The notes below the pieces were generated by a model. The model did no database searches. It was not told the DNA's origin and saw only the letters and a program-made list of their open reading frames with translations. From positions 1-34,967 of the forward strand of contig CALXGT010000016.1 of assembly GCA_944387915.1 (NCBI GenBank): a stretch of 34,967 nucleotides of DNA, in the 5' to 3' direction. This document shows, piece after piece, positions 16,471 to 24,988 of the stretch. Position 1 is the stretch's first letter; each line of letters starts with the position of its first letter. The position numbers were made by a program, and so were the translations under genes. This stretch comes from an uncultured Clostridia bacterium (lineage in GTDB: Bacteria > Bacillota > Clostridia > Oscillospirales > Ruminococcaceae).

Positions 16471-18897
16471 CTATACGACGGCTACCACGGAGGTTTTGCC
16501 GTTCTCGGTCAGAGGCGGTTCGCTATCCATTTTCGGGAAAGGTTTTTCCCCTTTTTTCGGAGGATGCGCCAAAGCATGCTTTAGCACCTCGGAGACATGG
16601 GAGACAAAGATGAAGGTAACCGCCGATTTGACTGCCGGATCCACATCTTCCAAATCTTTTTTGTTGTCCTCGGGAACCAGTATGGTTTTAATTCCGAGGC
16701 GGTACGCAGCCATAGATTTTTCCCGCAATCCGCCAATAGGAAGCACCTTTCCATGAAGGGTAATCTCTCCCGTCATCGCCACATCGTGCCGAACGGGAAT
16801 GTTGCTTAACGCCGAAACCAGGGCGGTGGTGATGGTGACGCCGGCGGAAGGGCCGTCTTTTGGTACCGCGCCTTCCGGTGCATGGATATGAATATCCCGG
16901 TTCTTATAGAAATCCGGATCAATTCCGTAATCGGAAGCGATGGAGCGAACATAGCTCACCGCCAGGGAAGCGGATTCCGTCATAACTTCGCCAAGCTGCC
17001 CGGTGGTCTGGATCTTTCCGCTTCCGGGAAGGATCATAGCTTCCAGCTCCATAGTCTCGCCGCCTACAGCGGTCCATGCGAGGCCGGTAGCAACGCCCAC
17101 TTCATCCACTCGCTTCATTTGCTGGTCAAAGTACCGGGGCGCTCCCAAATAGGATTCCAACGTTTTCTTGTTGACGACGACAACTTCCGCTTCGCCGCTC
17201 ACCAGTTTTTTGACGCCTTTTCTGCAAACGGAAGCGATCTCCCGTTCCAGAGTACGGACGCCGGCTTCTCTGGTGTACCCGTCGATCAGGGCGTAAATTC
17301 CGGTTTTTTGGAATTTGATCTGAGAGGAAGTAACGCCGTGGCGTTTGAGCTGTTTTGGAATCAGATGGCGGGAAGCGATATGGAATTTCTCTTCTCGCGT
17401 ATAGCTTCCCATTTCGATAATCTCCATACGGTCCAGCAGGGGACGGGGGATCATGGAAGCGTCGTTGGCGGTAGTGATAAAGAGTACCTCGCTTAAATCA
17501 AAGGGAATTTCCAAATAATGATCCCGGAAGGTATTGTTTTGCTCTCCGTCCAATACTTCCAGCATCGCCGCCGAAGGATCGCCCTTGTAATCGGCGCCCA
17601 TTTTGTCGATCTCGTCCAAAAGCATCAAAGGGTTGCGGCTCTTGGCGCTAATCATCGCGTTGATGATCCGGCCGGGCATAGAACCCAGGTACGTTTTGCG
17701 ATGGCCCCGGATTTCCGCTTCATCCCGCACGCCGCCTAAGGAAATTCGGACGTAGTTTCGATTCAGCGCGGTGGCAATGGATTTTGCGATAGAGGTTTTT
17801 CCTACACCGGGAGGCCCCACAAGACATAGGATCTGCCCTTTGATGTCCGGAGCCGTCTTCCGTACGGCAATCATTTCCAAGATCCGCTCTTTGACCTTTT
17901 TCATACCGTAGTGGTCGGCGTTCAAAATCCGGGCTGCGGCTTTGACGTCGGCGTGCTCTTTGGTGGCCTTATCCCACGGCAGATCCAGACAAGTTTCCAG
18001 GTAAGTGCGAATGATCTGGCCCTCCTGGGATTGTATCGGGGTACGGCTCAGCCGGTCACATTCCTTGAGCAGCTTTTCCTTGGTTTCCTCAGGCATGTGT
18101 TTTAACGCTTTGATCTCCTCGACAAATTCCATCGACTCGTCAGCGGGAGATTCCCCTTCGCCCAACTCGTTGCTGATAACCCGCATTTGCTCTCTTAAGA
18201 AGTAATCCCGCTGGTTTTTGTCCATCTGCTCTTTGACCTGGTCGTAGATGTCCCGCTCCCAGCTCAGTACCATCGCCTCGTGATCCAAAATCTCGATCAA
18301 AAGGCGCAGCCGATCCGCCAAATGCCGTTCCTCTAATAAAGCTTGTTTATCCTCAGCCTGTAAGTAAAGATTTTGTACAATTTTGTCGAAAAGTCCCTGC
18401 GCCGTTTTTTGAGAATAGACGCTGCTAATAATCTCTTTGGGCATTTGGGGAACCATATCGCAGTACCGGTCAAAGGTGGATAACACCGCCCGACACAGGG
18501 CTTCCTCCACATCCTCGGGGAGATTATGACGGCGAGGTTCAGAGATGGGACGAACGGTGGCGGTAAGATAAGGACCGTCCTCCGTCAGCTCCACTAAATT
18601 TGCTTTAAATAGTCCTTCCACCATTACCCGGAAAGAATTTTTTCCTCCATTCAGCAGCTGGGACACTTTCGCGACAACGCCCACCTTATAGAGATCCTCT
18701 TTCTTCGGGTCCTCTACAGTAAAATCCTTTTGGGTGACCAAAAAGATCCGCATATCCTGTTCCATCGCTTGTTTAATGGCAAGAATCGATTTTTCTCTTC
18801 CCACATCGAAGTGCAAAACCATCGAAGGAAATAAAACGATTCCCCGCATTGCGACGGCGGGAAGGGTAAGATATCTGCTGTTTAATTCCGTTCCCAT
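16471..18897 (-). CDS. lon: ATP-dependent protease La (Lon)
   Basis: Lon is the AAA+ serine protease that degrades misfolded and regulatory proteins in the cytoplasm. The 808-residue protein has an N-terminal substrate-binding domain (about 1-200), a central coiled coil, the AAA+ module with Walker [10 protein letters not shown] and Walker [10 protein letters not shown], and a C-terminal peptidase domain with the catalytic dyad S684 (PKDGPSAG) and K727 (LREKS), 43 residues apart as in E. coli Lon. I start it at 18897 ([10 protein letters not shown]) because AAGGAG lies seven bases upstream; a frame extending 49 codons further runs through the promoter and cannot be coding. It heads the lon-engB-lysA block. 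No CIRCE or CtsR site is visible. Confidence 0.96.
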   Translation of the reverse strand: MGTELNSRYLTLPAVAMRGIVLFPSMVLHFDVGREKSILAIKQAMEQDMRIFLVTQKDFTVEDPKKEDLYKVGVVAKVSQLLNGGKNSFRVMVEGLFKANLVELTEDGPYLTATVRPISEPRRHNLPEDVEEALCRAVLSTFDRYCDMVPQMPKEIISSVYSQKTAQGLFDKIVQNLYLQAEDKQALLEERHLADRLRLLIEILDHEAMVLSWERDIYDQVKEQMDKNQRDYFLREQMRVISNELGEGESPADESMEFVEEIKALKHMPEETKEKLLKECDRLSRTPIQSQEGQIIRTYLETCLDLPWDKATKEHADVKAAARILNADHYGMKKVKERILEMIAVRKTAPDIKGQILCLVGPPGVGKTSIAKSIATALNRNYVRISLGGVRDEAEIRGHRKTYLGSMPGRIINAMISAKSRNPLMLLDEIDKMGADYKGDPSAAMLEVLDGEQNNTFRDHYLEIPFDLSEVLFITTANDASMIPRPLLDRMEIIEMGSYTREEKFHIASRHLIPKQLKRHGVTSSQIKFQKTGIYALIDGYTREAGVRTLEREIASVCRKGVKKLVSGEAEVVVVNKKTLESYLGAPRYFDQQMKRVDEVGVATGLAWTAVGGETMELEAMILPGSGKIQTTGQLGEVMTESASLAVSYVRSIASDYGIDPDFYKNRDIHIHAPEGAVPKDGPSAGVTITTALVSALSNIPVRHDVAMTGEITLHGKVLPIGGLREKSMAAYRLGIKTILVPEDNKKDLEDVDPAVKSAVTFIFVSHVSEVLKHALAHPPKKGEKPFPKMDSEPPLTENGKTSVVAVV

Positions 18898-18964
18898 AGA
18901 TATTCTCCTTTCTTTGGAAGGTGATTTATAAAAATGTGAAGTCAACTCTGAAAAAGTATACCTC

Positions 18965-18993
18965 ATTATACTAAATTGCGTGCTTTTATGCAA
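18965..18993 (-). promoter_or_regulatory. sigma-A promoter for lon-engB-lysA
   Basis: On the minus strand TTGCAT (18988-18993) and a perfect TATAAT (18965-18970) are separated by 17 bp. The lon start codon is about 68 bp downstream. The 252-bp region 18898-19149 holds this promoter and the terminator of the next operon, and no gene. Confidence 0.8.
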
Positions 18994-19109
18994 GCGGTAT
19001 TTTGTGAATATCCTTCGAAAAACTTGTTTCCTTTTTGTAAGCATTGCATAGTTTTTTGGAAGGATCTTTCTCTTTTTCCGGATGATACCGCAAAAGTAGA
19101 AGAGAAAGG

Positions 19110-19139
19110 AAAAGAAGCGCCGGAATCCAATCCCGGCGC
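19110..19139 (-). terminator. terminator of the DUF5685/J-protein/membrane operon
   Basis: On the minus strand GCGCCGG (19133-19139) pairs with CCGGCGC (19117-19123) around a 9-nt loop, followed by TTCTTTTCC. It lies just after the stop of the membrane protein gene. Confidence 0.75.
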
Positions 19140-19149
19140 AGGAAATGTA

Positions 19150-19683
19150 TTAGTGAAAAAAGCGGGAAATTCGCGGCCTGAGGAGAAAAAGATACCCGGA
19201 GATCAGTCGGGTTACCGCCAGGTCGTAAACGATAAAAGCGGCCAAAAAGAGGAGCGCTGAGCCGCACAAAAGGGGAATTCCCATCGCTAACAGCGCCGCG
19301 GCACTGAAAAATCCAAGAAAACAGCCGGCAAATAGAATCAAAAACGCCATAACCACAAACAGGCAAATTTTGCAAAGCCATTCGGTAATTCGGTTTTTGC
19401 ATTGTTCAAAGGAAGATTTTACGATGGGATAAAATCCGAGAAAAGCGGCGTAGTAGAGGGCACTTTCTTTCAATGGGCAGAGAATTGCTCCCAGTATCGC
19501 CGTGGCGAAAAAAGTTAAAACCGCGTATTTTTTTTCGGACTCAATGACCAACGCCACCGGCAGAAGTCCCGCAATAGCCGGAAGCGCGAACTCCGCCATA
19601 GGGAAAAGGCCGGTCATCAGCAGCAATATAACGCCGAACGCGGTAAATATTCCGCAAAAAGCTAATTTGGACAAGGGTTTCAT
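19150..19683 (-). CDS. small polytopic membrane protein, function unknown
   Basis: The 177-residue protein is mostly hydrophobic, with about five predicted membrane segments separated by short charged loops, and it ends in a basic tail (LLRPRISRFFH). It starts MKPLSKLAFCGIFTAFGVIL, the kind of opening seen in small membrane proteins such as energy-coupling-factor substrate components, but no known signature is present. The start at 19683 has AGAGGGA upstream, just beyond the J-protein stop 11 bp away, so the genes are coupled. I do not assign a function. Its place after a J-domain protein and a DUF5685 protein suggests a shared, probably membrane-related role. Confidence 0.72.
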   Translation of the reverse strand: MKPLSKLAFCGIFTAFGVILLLMTGLFPMAEFALPAIAGLLPVALVIESEKKYAVLTFFATAILGAILCPLKESALYYAAFLGFYPIVKSSFEQCKNRITEWLCKICLFVVMAFLILFAGCFLGFFSAAALLAMGIPLLCGSALLFLAAFIVYDLAVTRLISGYLFLLRPRISRFFH

Positions 19684-19694
19684 AGGCGTCCCTC

Positions 19695-20324
19695 TTAACA
19701 GCAGGGAATCAGATCTCCGCCGCAGCACTCACACAGGCAGTCGGCGCAAATCAGATTCGTACAGCAGTCGCAGGGCGACATCCCTCCGATTCCCCCTCCA
19801 GTACGGTAGCGGCCGTAGGGACTTCCGTTTCCCCCTTGTCGTTGCCAGGCCATACGATTCATCGCCGCCCGGTATTCGGGATTATTGGGATTTAAGCGGC
19901 AGGCGGTAGAAAAATGATTCATCGCGTCGTCTAACCATCCTCTTTGGAAATAGATATTTCCCTTTAGGAAATACCATTCCGCATCCCGGGAGGTCATAGG
20001 CGTTCCGTCCAACAGCTCCTCCGCCTCGGCAAGCCGATTTTGCTGGAGCAGGCGGCGAATATCGGCAAATTGGCCGTTTTGCCCCTGAGAACCGGAGTAG
20101 GAGGACGTTCCATGGAAAGGCTCCTGCTTTTTATTTTTCAATTTTTCCATGATAGCGTCATAGGCGGCGTTGATCTCCTGCATCTTTTCGTTGGCAAGAT
20201 CGGACAGGGGACTATCCGCGTAGTTATCCGGATGGTACTTCCGTGCCAGCTGCCGGTAAGCTTCTTTTACCTGTTCTTCCGAAGCGTCATAAGGTACGTT
20301 GAGAATTTTGTATGGATCTCCCAC
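19695..20324 (-). CDS. J-domain protein with TPR-like middle and cysteine-rich tail
   Basis: Residues 1-60 form a J domain with the HPD tripeptide at 31-33, the part that stimulates DnaK-type ATPases. There is no G/F-plus-zinc-finger layout of true DnaJ, so this is a specialised J protein. The middle (about 85-160) looks like two TPR-type helical repeats, with LAEAEELLDG and GWLDDAMNHFSTACRLNPNNPEY. The last 26 residues contain ten cysteines, including CDCC, CECC and a final CC, which could bind metal. The start codon is GTG, supported by GGGAGG eight bases upstream. It lies between DUF5685 and a membrane protein in one operon. Client and localisation are unknown. Confidence 0.85.
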   Translation of the reverse strand: MGDPYKILNVPYDASEEQVKEAYRQLARKYHPDNYADSPLSDLANEKMQEINAAYDAIMEKLKNKKQEPFHGTSSYSGSQGQNGQFADIRRLLQQNRLAEAEELLDGTPMTSRDAEWYFLKGNIYFQRGWLDDAMNHFSTACRLNPNNPEYRAAMNRMAWQRQGGNGSPYGRYRTGGGIGGMSPCDCCTNLICADCLCECCGGDLIPCC

Positions 20325-20348
20325 AGAGTGAACCTCCCGTATGGTAAT

Positions 20349-21239
20349 TTATTGAAATGCTTCCGCTTTTTTTCGTTTTCGATTGCCGCTTCCCAAATTT
20401 TTAATAGCGGCCCGTAACCCTAAATAAATGGTGTTGCTTAAAATGGGTTCATAATGGCGAAGAGTCAGTAACTCATACGCCAATCCCAATTCCGCGACGG
20501 TAATGTTTAAAACACCTTTTCCGTACTCTAAAATTTCTTTTTCTTTTTCTGAATCCAGTCCTTCCTTGGCAAATTTCAAAAGAAACGGATTGTAGGTATG
20601 GTGCTTAGCGTCTTCCCGAAGATCGTCTAAGGCGTCCGATAGATAGACAAAGCGCCCCAGCAGATATCCGAGCCGGTTTAGGATCCGTTTCTCCTCGTCG
20701 GTATGGGCGAAGTTCTCCATCAGCTGGGATAAAGCCAGCGCGGTGGGTTCCGCCGCTTCGTCCAGACTTTCGCTTTCCTTTGCCTCCACCTGCTTTTGTC
20801 GTTCCATCATCTGGGAAAAAAAGGTATCCGCGGTTTTTGACCGCTTCAGCGCCTTTTTCCTTGCAGAAGCGAAAAAGGGGAGAAGAAAAAGGAAGGGAAG
20901 CTTTTGGATCCCCCGGTGATCTTGGATATTATCCTTGACCTTATAGTAAAACATCAGCATCGCGCAGTCGGCGACAAAGGAAATTTCCTTACACCGGCAG
21001 ACACAGGGCTTTTTCTTAAGGGGGTTGGCCATACACCGGGTTTTGGTAAGAGAAAAGGCGTCGTCGGAAAGGCCGATGGAAAGCATTGCTACAAAGGTAT
21101 AATCGTAGCTTAGGGTCATTTTCGCCAGAGGCCCGAAATTTTCTCCCAGCTGGCGGCAAAGGCTACAATATACCGCTTTGTAGGCGTCAAACTCCCGCAT
21201 TTTCAATTCCGGAGAAAAAGGCTTAATATATCCGAACAA
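20349..21239 (-). CDS. DUF5685 family protein
   Basis: The 296-residue, largely helical soluble protein matches the clostridial DUF5685 family. Cysteines C25 and C28 (YCSLC) plus C69, C79, C81 and C83 (KKPCVCRC) suggest a metal or cluster site in the N-terminal third. The acidic segments KDNIQD (D103, D107) and LSDALDDLRED (D202, D206, D210) resemble the paired DxxxD motifs of all-alpha isoprenoid synthases, but this is my inference and not an established assignment. The start codon is TTG with AAGGA eight bases upstream. It is first in an operon with a J-domain protein and a membrane protein. A lone TACAAT -10 box on this strand lies at 21287-21292. Confidence 0.8.
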   Translation of the reverse strand: MFGYIKPFSPELKMREFDAYKAVYCSLCRQLGENFGPLAKMTLSYDYTFVAMLSIGLSDDAFSLTKTRCMANPLKKKPCVCRCKEISFVADCAMLMFYYKVKDNIQDHRGIQKLPFLFLLPFFASARKKALKRSKTADTFFSQMMERQKQVEAKESESLDEAAEPTALALSQLMENFAHTDEEKRILNRLGYLLGRFVYLSDALDDLREDAKHHTYNPFLLKFAKEGLDSEKEKEILEYGKGVLNITVAELGLAYELLTLRHYEPILSNTIYLGLRAAIKNLGSGNRKRKKAEAFQ

Positions 21240-21412
21240 GCTTCTCTTCCTTTCTTTGTCGAAAAGGCGGCTCTTTTCTATCTACCATTGTAACCGATTC
21301 GATGAAGAATTTCGTGTATAAACTGTAAAAAATTCAGGGAATTTTCCGCTTTTCTTTTTGGTATCTCATAAGGCGGCAGAAAGATTTCCCCAAAGATGAC
21401 AACGCCCTCGAT

Positions 21413-21441
21413 TTGCATTTTTATTACAGATATGCTACACT
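21413..21441 (+). promoter_or_regulatory. promoter of the Nudix hydrolase gene
   Basis: TTGCAT (21413-21418) and TACACT (21436-21441) are spaced 17 bp apart, with a TGC extended -10 element directly before TACACT. The start codon is 37 bp downstream. Confidence 0.72.
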
Positions 21442-21477
21442 ATAACGGATGAAATCAAAAAGGAAAGGAATGGCAGG

Positions 21478-21891
21478 ATGCTTTATGAGAAATCGTGCGG
21501 TGCCGTGGTCTTTCGAAAATACCATGGGAACACTGAGCTGCTTTTAATTAAGCATACGGTGGGCGGTCATTGGGCGTTCCCCAAAGGGCATGTGGAAGGA
21601 GCCGAGACCGAGACCGAAACAGCTTTGCGGGAAATCAAGGAAGAAACCGGCATCGATGTGGATCTGGATCCCTCTTTTCGAGAGGTGGTTTCCTATTCAC
21701 CGAAACGGGATGTGATGAAAGATGTGATCTATTTCCTTGGAAAGGCGAAAAATTTCGACTACGTTCCCCAAAAGGAAGAAGTCGCGCAGATCAAATGGGT
21801 GGAGATCAATCTGGCCCACTCTCTGTTAAGCTATGACAATGATAAACAGCTGGTGACCAAAGCGAAACCGTTTATTCGGGACTTTTACTAA
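21478..21891 (+). CDS. Nudix hydrolase, diadenosine tetraphosphatase-like
   Basis: The 137-residue protein carries a full Nudix box, G37-x5-E-x7-REIKEETGI ending at residue 59, which binds Mg2+ for pyrophosphate hydrolysis. The N-terminal AVVFRKYHGNTELLLIKH and the HWAFPKGH lead-in match the asymmetrical Ap4A hydrolase subgroup rather than MutT. Likely substrates are dinucleoside polyphosphates, by analogy with that subgroup. It is a single gene with its own promoter and a strong terminator, divergent from the DUF5685 operon. The exact substrate cannot be read from the sequence. Confidence 0.9.
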   Translation: MLYEKSCGAVVFRKYHGNTELLLIKHTVGGHWAFPKGHVEGAETETETALREIKEETGIDVDLDPSFREVVSYSPKRDVMKDVIYFLGKAKNFDYVPQKEEVAQIKWVEINLAHSLLSYDNDKQLVTKAKPFIRDFY

Positions 21892-21898
21892 GAAAAAG

Positions 21899-21940
21899 GA
21901 GCCTTTTGTCCGAGATTGGATGAAGGGCTCTCTTTTTTTT
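21899..21940 (+). terminator. terminator of the Nudix gene
   Basis: A 13-bp stem (21899-21911 with 21918-21930, three wobble pairs) encloses a 6-nt loop and is followed by a run of T (21933-21940). Confidence 0.88.
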
Positions 21941-21983
21941 ATTAAAAATCGAAAAATAAGAATAAAAAGTAGGTTTTAAAACA

Positions 21984-22012
21984 TTGCGCTTTTGCAAAAA
22001 ATATGGTATAAT
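21984..22012 (+). promoter_or_regulatory. promoter of the carboxylesterase gene
   Basis: TTGCGC (21984-21989) and a perfect TATAAT (22007-22012) are separated by 17 bp, with a TGG extended -10 element. A leader of about 85 nt follows. Confidence 0.78.
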
Positions 22013-22039
22013 ACAGGAAAATGTTTCGTCGTCTGTCCT

Positions 22040-22070
22040 GCCTTAACGGGAAGACGGGAAGGCTTTTTTT
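22040..22070 (+). other. terminator-like hairpin in the carboxylesterase leader
   Basis: GCCTT (22040-22044) can pair with AAGGC (22059-22063), followed by seven T (22064-22070), within the 5' leader. The loop holds most of a tandem 8-bp repeat, ACGGGAAG twice (22046-22061). The stem is short, so an attenuator is only a possibility. Confidence 0.3.
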
Positions 22071-22104
22071 CAGATTTTTCAAAACAGGTCAAGGAGTGTG
22101 TCAT

Positions 22105-23700
22105 ATGGAAAAGAAATTTCTTTGTTCCACCACCGAGCCCATCGTACAGACGGTGGCCGGTAAGATCCGGGGCTTCCAGCTTGGGAGCACGTATACCTTC
22201 TACGGCATCAAATACGCCGACGCCAAGCGCTGGCAGATGCCTACGCCGGTAGCACCCTGGGATGGGGTCAAGGATGCCCTTTCTTACGGGTATATCGCGC
22301 CCATGCCCACCCCCGATTCCCCTATGGGAGATTTGATGGTGCCCCATCGGTTCTGGCCGCAAGACGAGGACTGCCAGTACCTGAATGTCTGGACCCAATC
22401 TTTAAGCAAGGACGCCAAAAAGCCGGTGCTGTTTTGGATCCATGGCGGCGGTTTTTCTTCCGGTTCTTCCATCGAGATGGTGGCTTATGATGGGAACAAT
22501 TTGAGTGAATTTGGCGACGTGGTCGTGGTTTCCATAAACCATCGCCTGAACCTGTTAGGCTGGATGGATGTATCCGCGTTCGGCGGGAAAGAGTACGAAA
22601 ATTCCGCGAACGTAGGTCTTGCCGATATCGTAGCGGCGCTCCAGTGGGTCAAAGACAACATTGCGGCGTTTGGCGGTGACCCGGATAACGTAACCATCTT
22701 CGGCCAGTCGGGCGGCGGCGGAAAGATCGCAAACCTTCTCCAGACTCCCTGTGCCAAAGGCCTGTTCCACAAAGCGGTGATCCAGTCCTCCACCGGCGCC
22801 GGCACCCCCAATTCCATTTGGCCCGCCGACGAGCGGAAGAAGTTCGTGGAAGATATGATGGCGGCGGCCGGCCTAAAGAGCTTTGACGAGATGGTAGCGG
22901 CGCCCTTTGAGGTGCTGGCAAAAGCCCATAACCAGGTTTTGAAGGATCGGGGCATTCGGATGATGAACTGGCAAAACCTTCCCGGCGATTACTTTAAGGG
23001 CGCGCCGCTGGATATTGGCGCGATTGCCGAATTGGCGGATGTTCCCGTTATGGTGGGCTCCAATTTCTCCGAAAGCTTCTCCTTCGGTCCCAGCCCGGTG
23101 AAGCTCGAGGATATGCCCATGAACTACTTTATCGGAAATTCCCAGAACACCAATGTGGATCATCCCAATAAGTATACCCTCACCGAAGAGGGCAGAGAAG
23201 CGGTGGTTCGCGCCTATTACGGCGACGAGTATGCCGACAAGATGATCCCTCTTTTCAAAAAATCCTTCCCAGATCATAACTTAGTAGACCTGATCTATTT
23301 GGACAGTACCAGAAAACATAACGCGCTGGCCTATATGGATGAGCTTGGAAAAGCGAATGTTCCATTATGGTCCTACCTCTTCGCGCCGGACTTCCCGTTG
23401 GATGACGGCCGTCTGGCGTGGCACTGCGCCGAGATGCCTTTTGTGTTCCACAATGTGGATAAGGTCGCTTACGCCAACATTCCCGAAGCGGACCGTTTGG
23501 AGAAGGAAGTGGCAGGTGCATGGGTCAACTTTGCCCGCACCGGAAATCCCGGTTGGGAGCCTTTCGTTCCCGGAAAGAGCGAGTACACCATGGTGTTCGA
23601 CCGTGAAAAGAGCGAGTCCCGTCTGGATCTGGACCGGGAACTCAACCGTTTGGTCTGCGAAGCCTGTGAAAAGCGGGGCTTGAGAAAAGCGGCGTTTTAA
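22105..23700 (+). CDS. type-B carboxylesterase/lipase family protein
   Basis: The 531-residue alpha/beta hydrolase has the oxyanion-hole motif HGGGFSSG (113-120), the nucleophile S202 in FGQSGGGG, the acidic residue E323 in GSNFSESF and the histidine H440 in WHCAEMPFVF. This makes a Ser-Glu-His triad as in Bacillus PnbA. There is no signal peptide, so it is likely cytoplasmic. I start it at 22105 because AAGGAG lies upstream; an extension to 22021 would run through the leader hairpin. By eye the codons are richer in C-ending forms (ATC, TTC, GCC, GAC) than in neighbouring genes, which could mean high expression or acquisition from elsewhere. The natural ester substrate is unknown. Confidence 0.92.
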   Translation: MEKKFLCSTTEPIVQTVAGKIRGFQLGSTYTFYGIKYADAKRWQMPTPVAPWDGVKDALSYGYIAPMPTPDSPMGDLMVPHRFWPQDEDCQYLNVWTQSLSKDAKKPVLFWIHGGGFSSGSSIEMVAYDGNNLSEFGDVVVVSINHRLNLLGWMDVSAFGGKEYENSANVGLADIVAALQWVKDNIAAFGGDPDNVTIFGQSGGGGKIANLLQTPCAKGLFHKAVIQSSTGAGTPNSIWPADERKKFVEDMMAAAGLKSFDEMVAAPFEVLAKAHNQVLKDRGIRMMNWQNLPGDYFKGAPLDIGAIAELADVPVMVGSNFSESFSFGPSPVKLEDMPMNYFIGNSQNTNVDHPNKYTLTEEGREAVVRAYYGDEYADKMIPLFKKSFPDHNLVDLIYLDSTRKHNALAYMDELGKANVPLWSYLFAPDFPLDDGRLAWHCAEMPFVFHNVDKVAYANIPEADRLEKEVAGAWVNFARTGNPGWEPFVPGKSEYTMVFDREKSESRLDLDRELNRLVCEACEKRGLRKAAF

Positions 23701-23731
23701 CGGCTTAGTGAAGAATACGGCAATATAAAAG

Positions 23732-23776
23732 AAACCGCCAGGGTTACGTTTCATAACGTAGCCTTCGGCGGTTTTT
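23732..23776 (+). terminator. terminator of the carboxylesterase gene
   Basis: AAACCGCC (from 23733) pairs with GGCGGTTT, with a further inner stem GTTACGTT/AACGTAG(C) and a single-base bulge, followed by TTTTTCTTG. This is a long, stable hairpin. Confidence 0.85.
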
Positions 23777-23883
23777 CTTGTTTGTTTTTGGAAAGGAAAC
23801 AGGCTGCAAAAAGATTTTGAACCAACAGTTCAAAAAAAAGAAAACGAATTGGAAAATTCGTCGCTGTTCTTTTGGCGGATATA

Positions 23884-23892
23884 TGGTACAAT
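23884..23892 (+). promoter_or_regulatory. extended -10 promoter of the regulator/ABC operon
   Basis: TGG-TACAAT (23884-23892) forms an extended -10 box. No convincing -35 box stands 16-18 bp upstream. The start codon follows 19 bp downstream, giving a short leader. Confidence 0.5.
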
Positions 23893-23911
23893 AAAGCCAG
23901 GAGGAGATGAC

Positions 23912-24988
23912 ATGGAACTATCACTTTCCAAAAACATCTGCCGTTTGCGAAAAGAGAGGCAGATGACGCAAGAACAGTTGGCGGAGGCATTGGGCGTTAG
24001 CTTTGCCGCCGTTTCCAAATGGGAGCGGGGAGCGGCAACGCCGGAGCTTTCCCTGATCGCCGATATGGCGGACTTTTTTTCGGTATCTGTGGATGCGTTA
24101 GTGGGCTTTTCCTTTCGGGACAATCAGAAAGACACCGTCGTACAGCGGTTAAAAGACGCCGTTCATGACAGGGAATCAAAAGACGCGCTTTCGGAGGCGG
24201 AAAAGGCGCTGAAACGTTATCCCAACTGTTTCGAGATCGTCTATTACAGCGCCTCAAATTACTACGTTCGGGCTATTTACCAAAGAAGACCCGATTACGC
24301 GAAACAGGCGCTGGAGCTGTACCGCCGCGCCTGTCTTCTGATCCATCAAAATACCGATCCCGAGATCAGCGAAACCGATCTATGGCAGGAGATGGCAACC
24401 CTTTACGTTATGCTCGGTCAGCCTGAAAAGGGGGTCGAGCTATTGAAAGCCCACAATCCATGCAGGGTAAATCACCCTCTGATCGGGTTCACCCTGGCGG
24501 CGGATTGCAATGACCCCGAGGCGGCGGCGCCGTACCTTTCTTATGGGATGCTGGATCTGTCGGCGGCGCATATGCATATCGTAATGGGGTATATCAACTG
24601 CTATTTCAAGGCCAAAAACTACAAAGAAGGGCTGGCGGTTTTGCAATGGGCGCTCGCCTTTTACCCCGGTTTGAAAAAGCCGGGGGAGGTAAGCCATATG
24701 GATAAACAGGAAGCAGCCCTTTGGGTGCTTTGCGGTTACGTCCATTGGATGATGGGAGAAAGCGAAGAATCGAAAACTGCCCTTCGCCGGGCAAAGGCAC
24801 TTGCGGAGCAATTTGACCGCGCTCCTACCTATGGGGTGAAGGGGTTTCGGTTTATTTTGCCGGATACGGCGGCATCCATGGTGGATGATTTGGGAGAGAC
24901 CGCGTTGGAAGGGATCGAAAAAACCGTAGTGAGTTTAGAGGAAGACGCATTTTGCAGATTATGGAGGGAGATCTTGGATGAATCGTAA
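23912..24988 (+). CDS. XRE-family HTH regulator with TPR-like C-terminal domain
   Basis: The 358-residue protein has a canonical Cro/C1-type helix-turn-helix at residues 8-62 (LRKERQMTQEQLAEALGVS..AVSKWERGAATPELSLIADMADFF). The remaining 300 residues are helical and repeat-like, with TPR-style segments such as AKQALELYRRACLL, LGQPEKGVELLKAH and NYKEGLAVLQWALAFYP. This layout is shared with peptide-responsive regulators of the RRNPP group and with many uncharacterised clostridial regulators. The start at 23912 is fixed by GGAGGAG. Its last 11 bases overlap the ABC exporter gene, so it probably controls that exporter. Ligand and regulatory sign are unknown. Confidence 0.85.
   Translation: MELSLSKNICRLRKERQMTQEQLAEALGVSFAAVSKWERGAATPELSLIADMADFFSVSVDALVGFSFRDNQKDTVVQRLKDAVHDRESKDALSEAEKALKRYPNCFEIVYYSASNYYVRAIYQRRPDYAKQALELYRRACLLIHQNTDPEISETDLWQEMATLYVMLGQPEKGVELLKAHNPCRVNHPLIGFTLAADCNDPEAAAPYLSYGMLDLSAAHMHIVMGYINCYFKAKNYKEGLAVLQWALAFYPGLKKPGEVSHMDKQEAALWVLCGYVHWMMGESEESKTALRRAKALAEQFDRAPTYGVKGFRFILPDTAASMVDDLGETALEGIEKTVVSLEEDAFCRLWREILDES

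Noticed and set aside
16882-17496. 204-codon open frame on the plus strand opposite lon
   Set aside because: It lies wholly inside the lon coding sequence, whose motifs are complete; the frame is a codon-bias shadow.
18898-19044. 49-codon N-terminal extension of Lon
   Set aside because: The extension covers the TTGCAT-17-TATAAT promoter, and the MGTEL start has an AAGGAG site at ideal spacing.
22021-22104. 28-codon N-terminal extension of the carboxylesterase
   Set aside because: Its ATG is only 9 bp after the -10 box and it covers the leader hairpin; the ATG at 22105 has AAGGAG.
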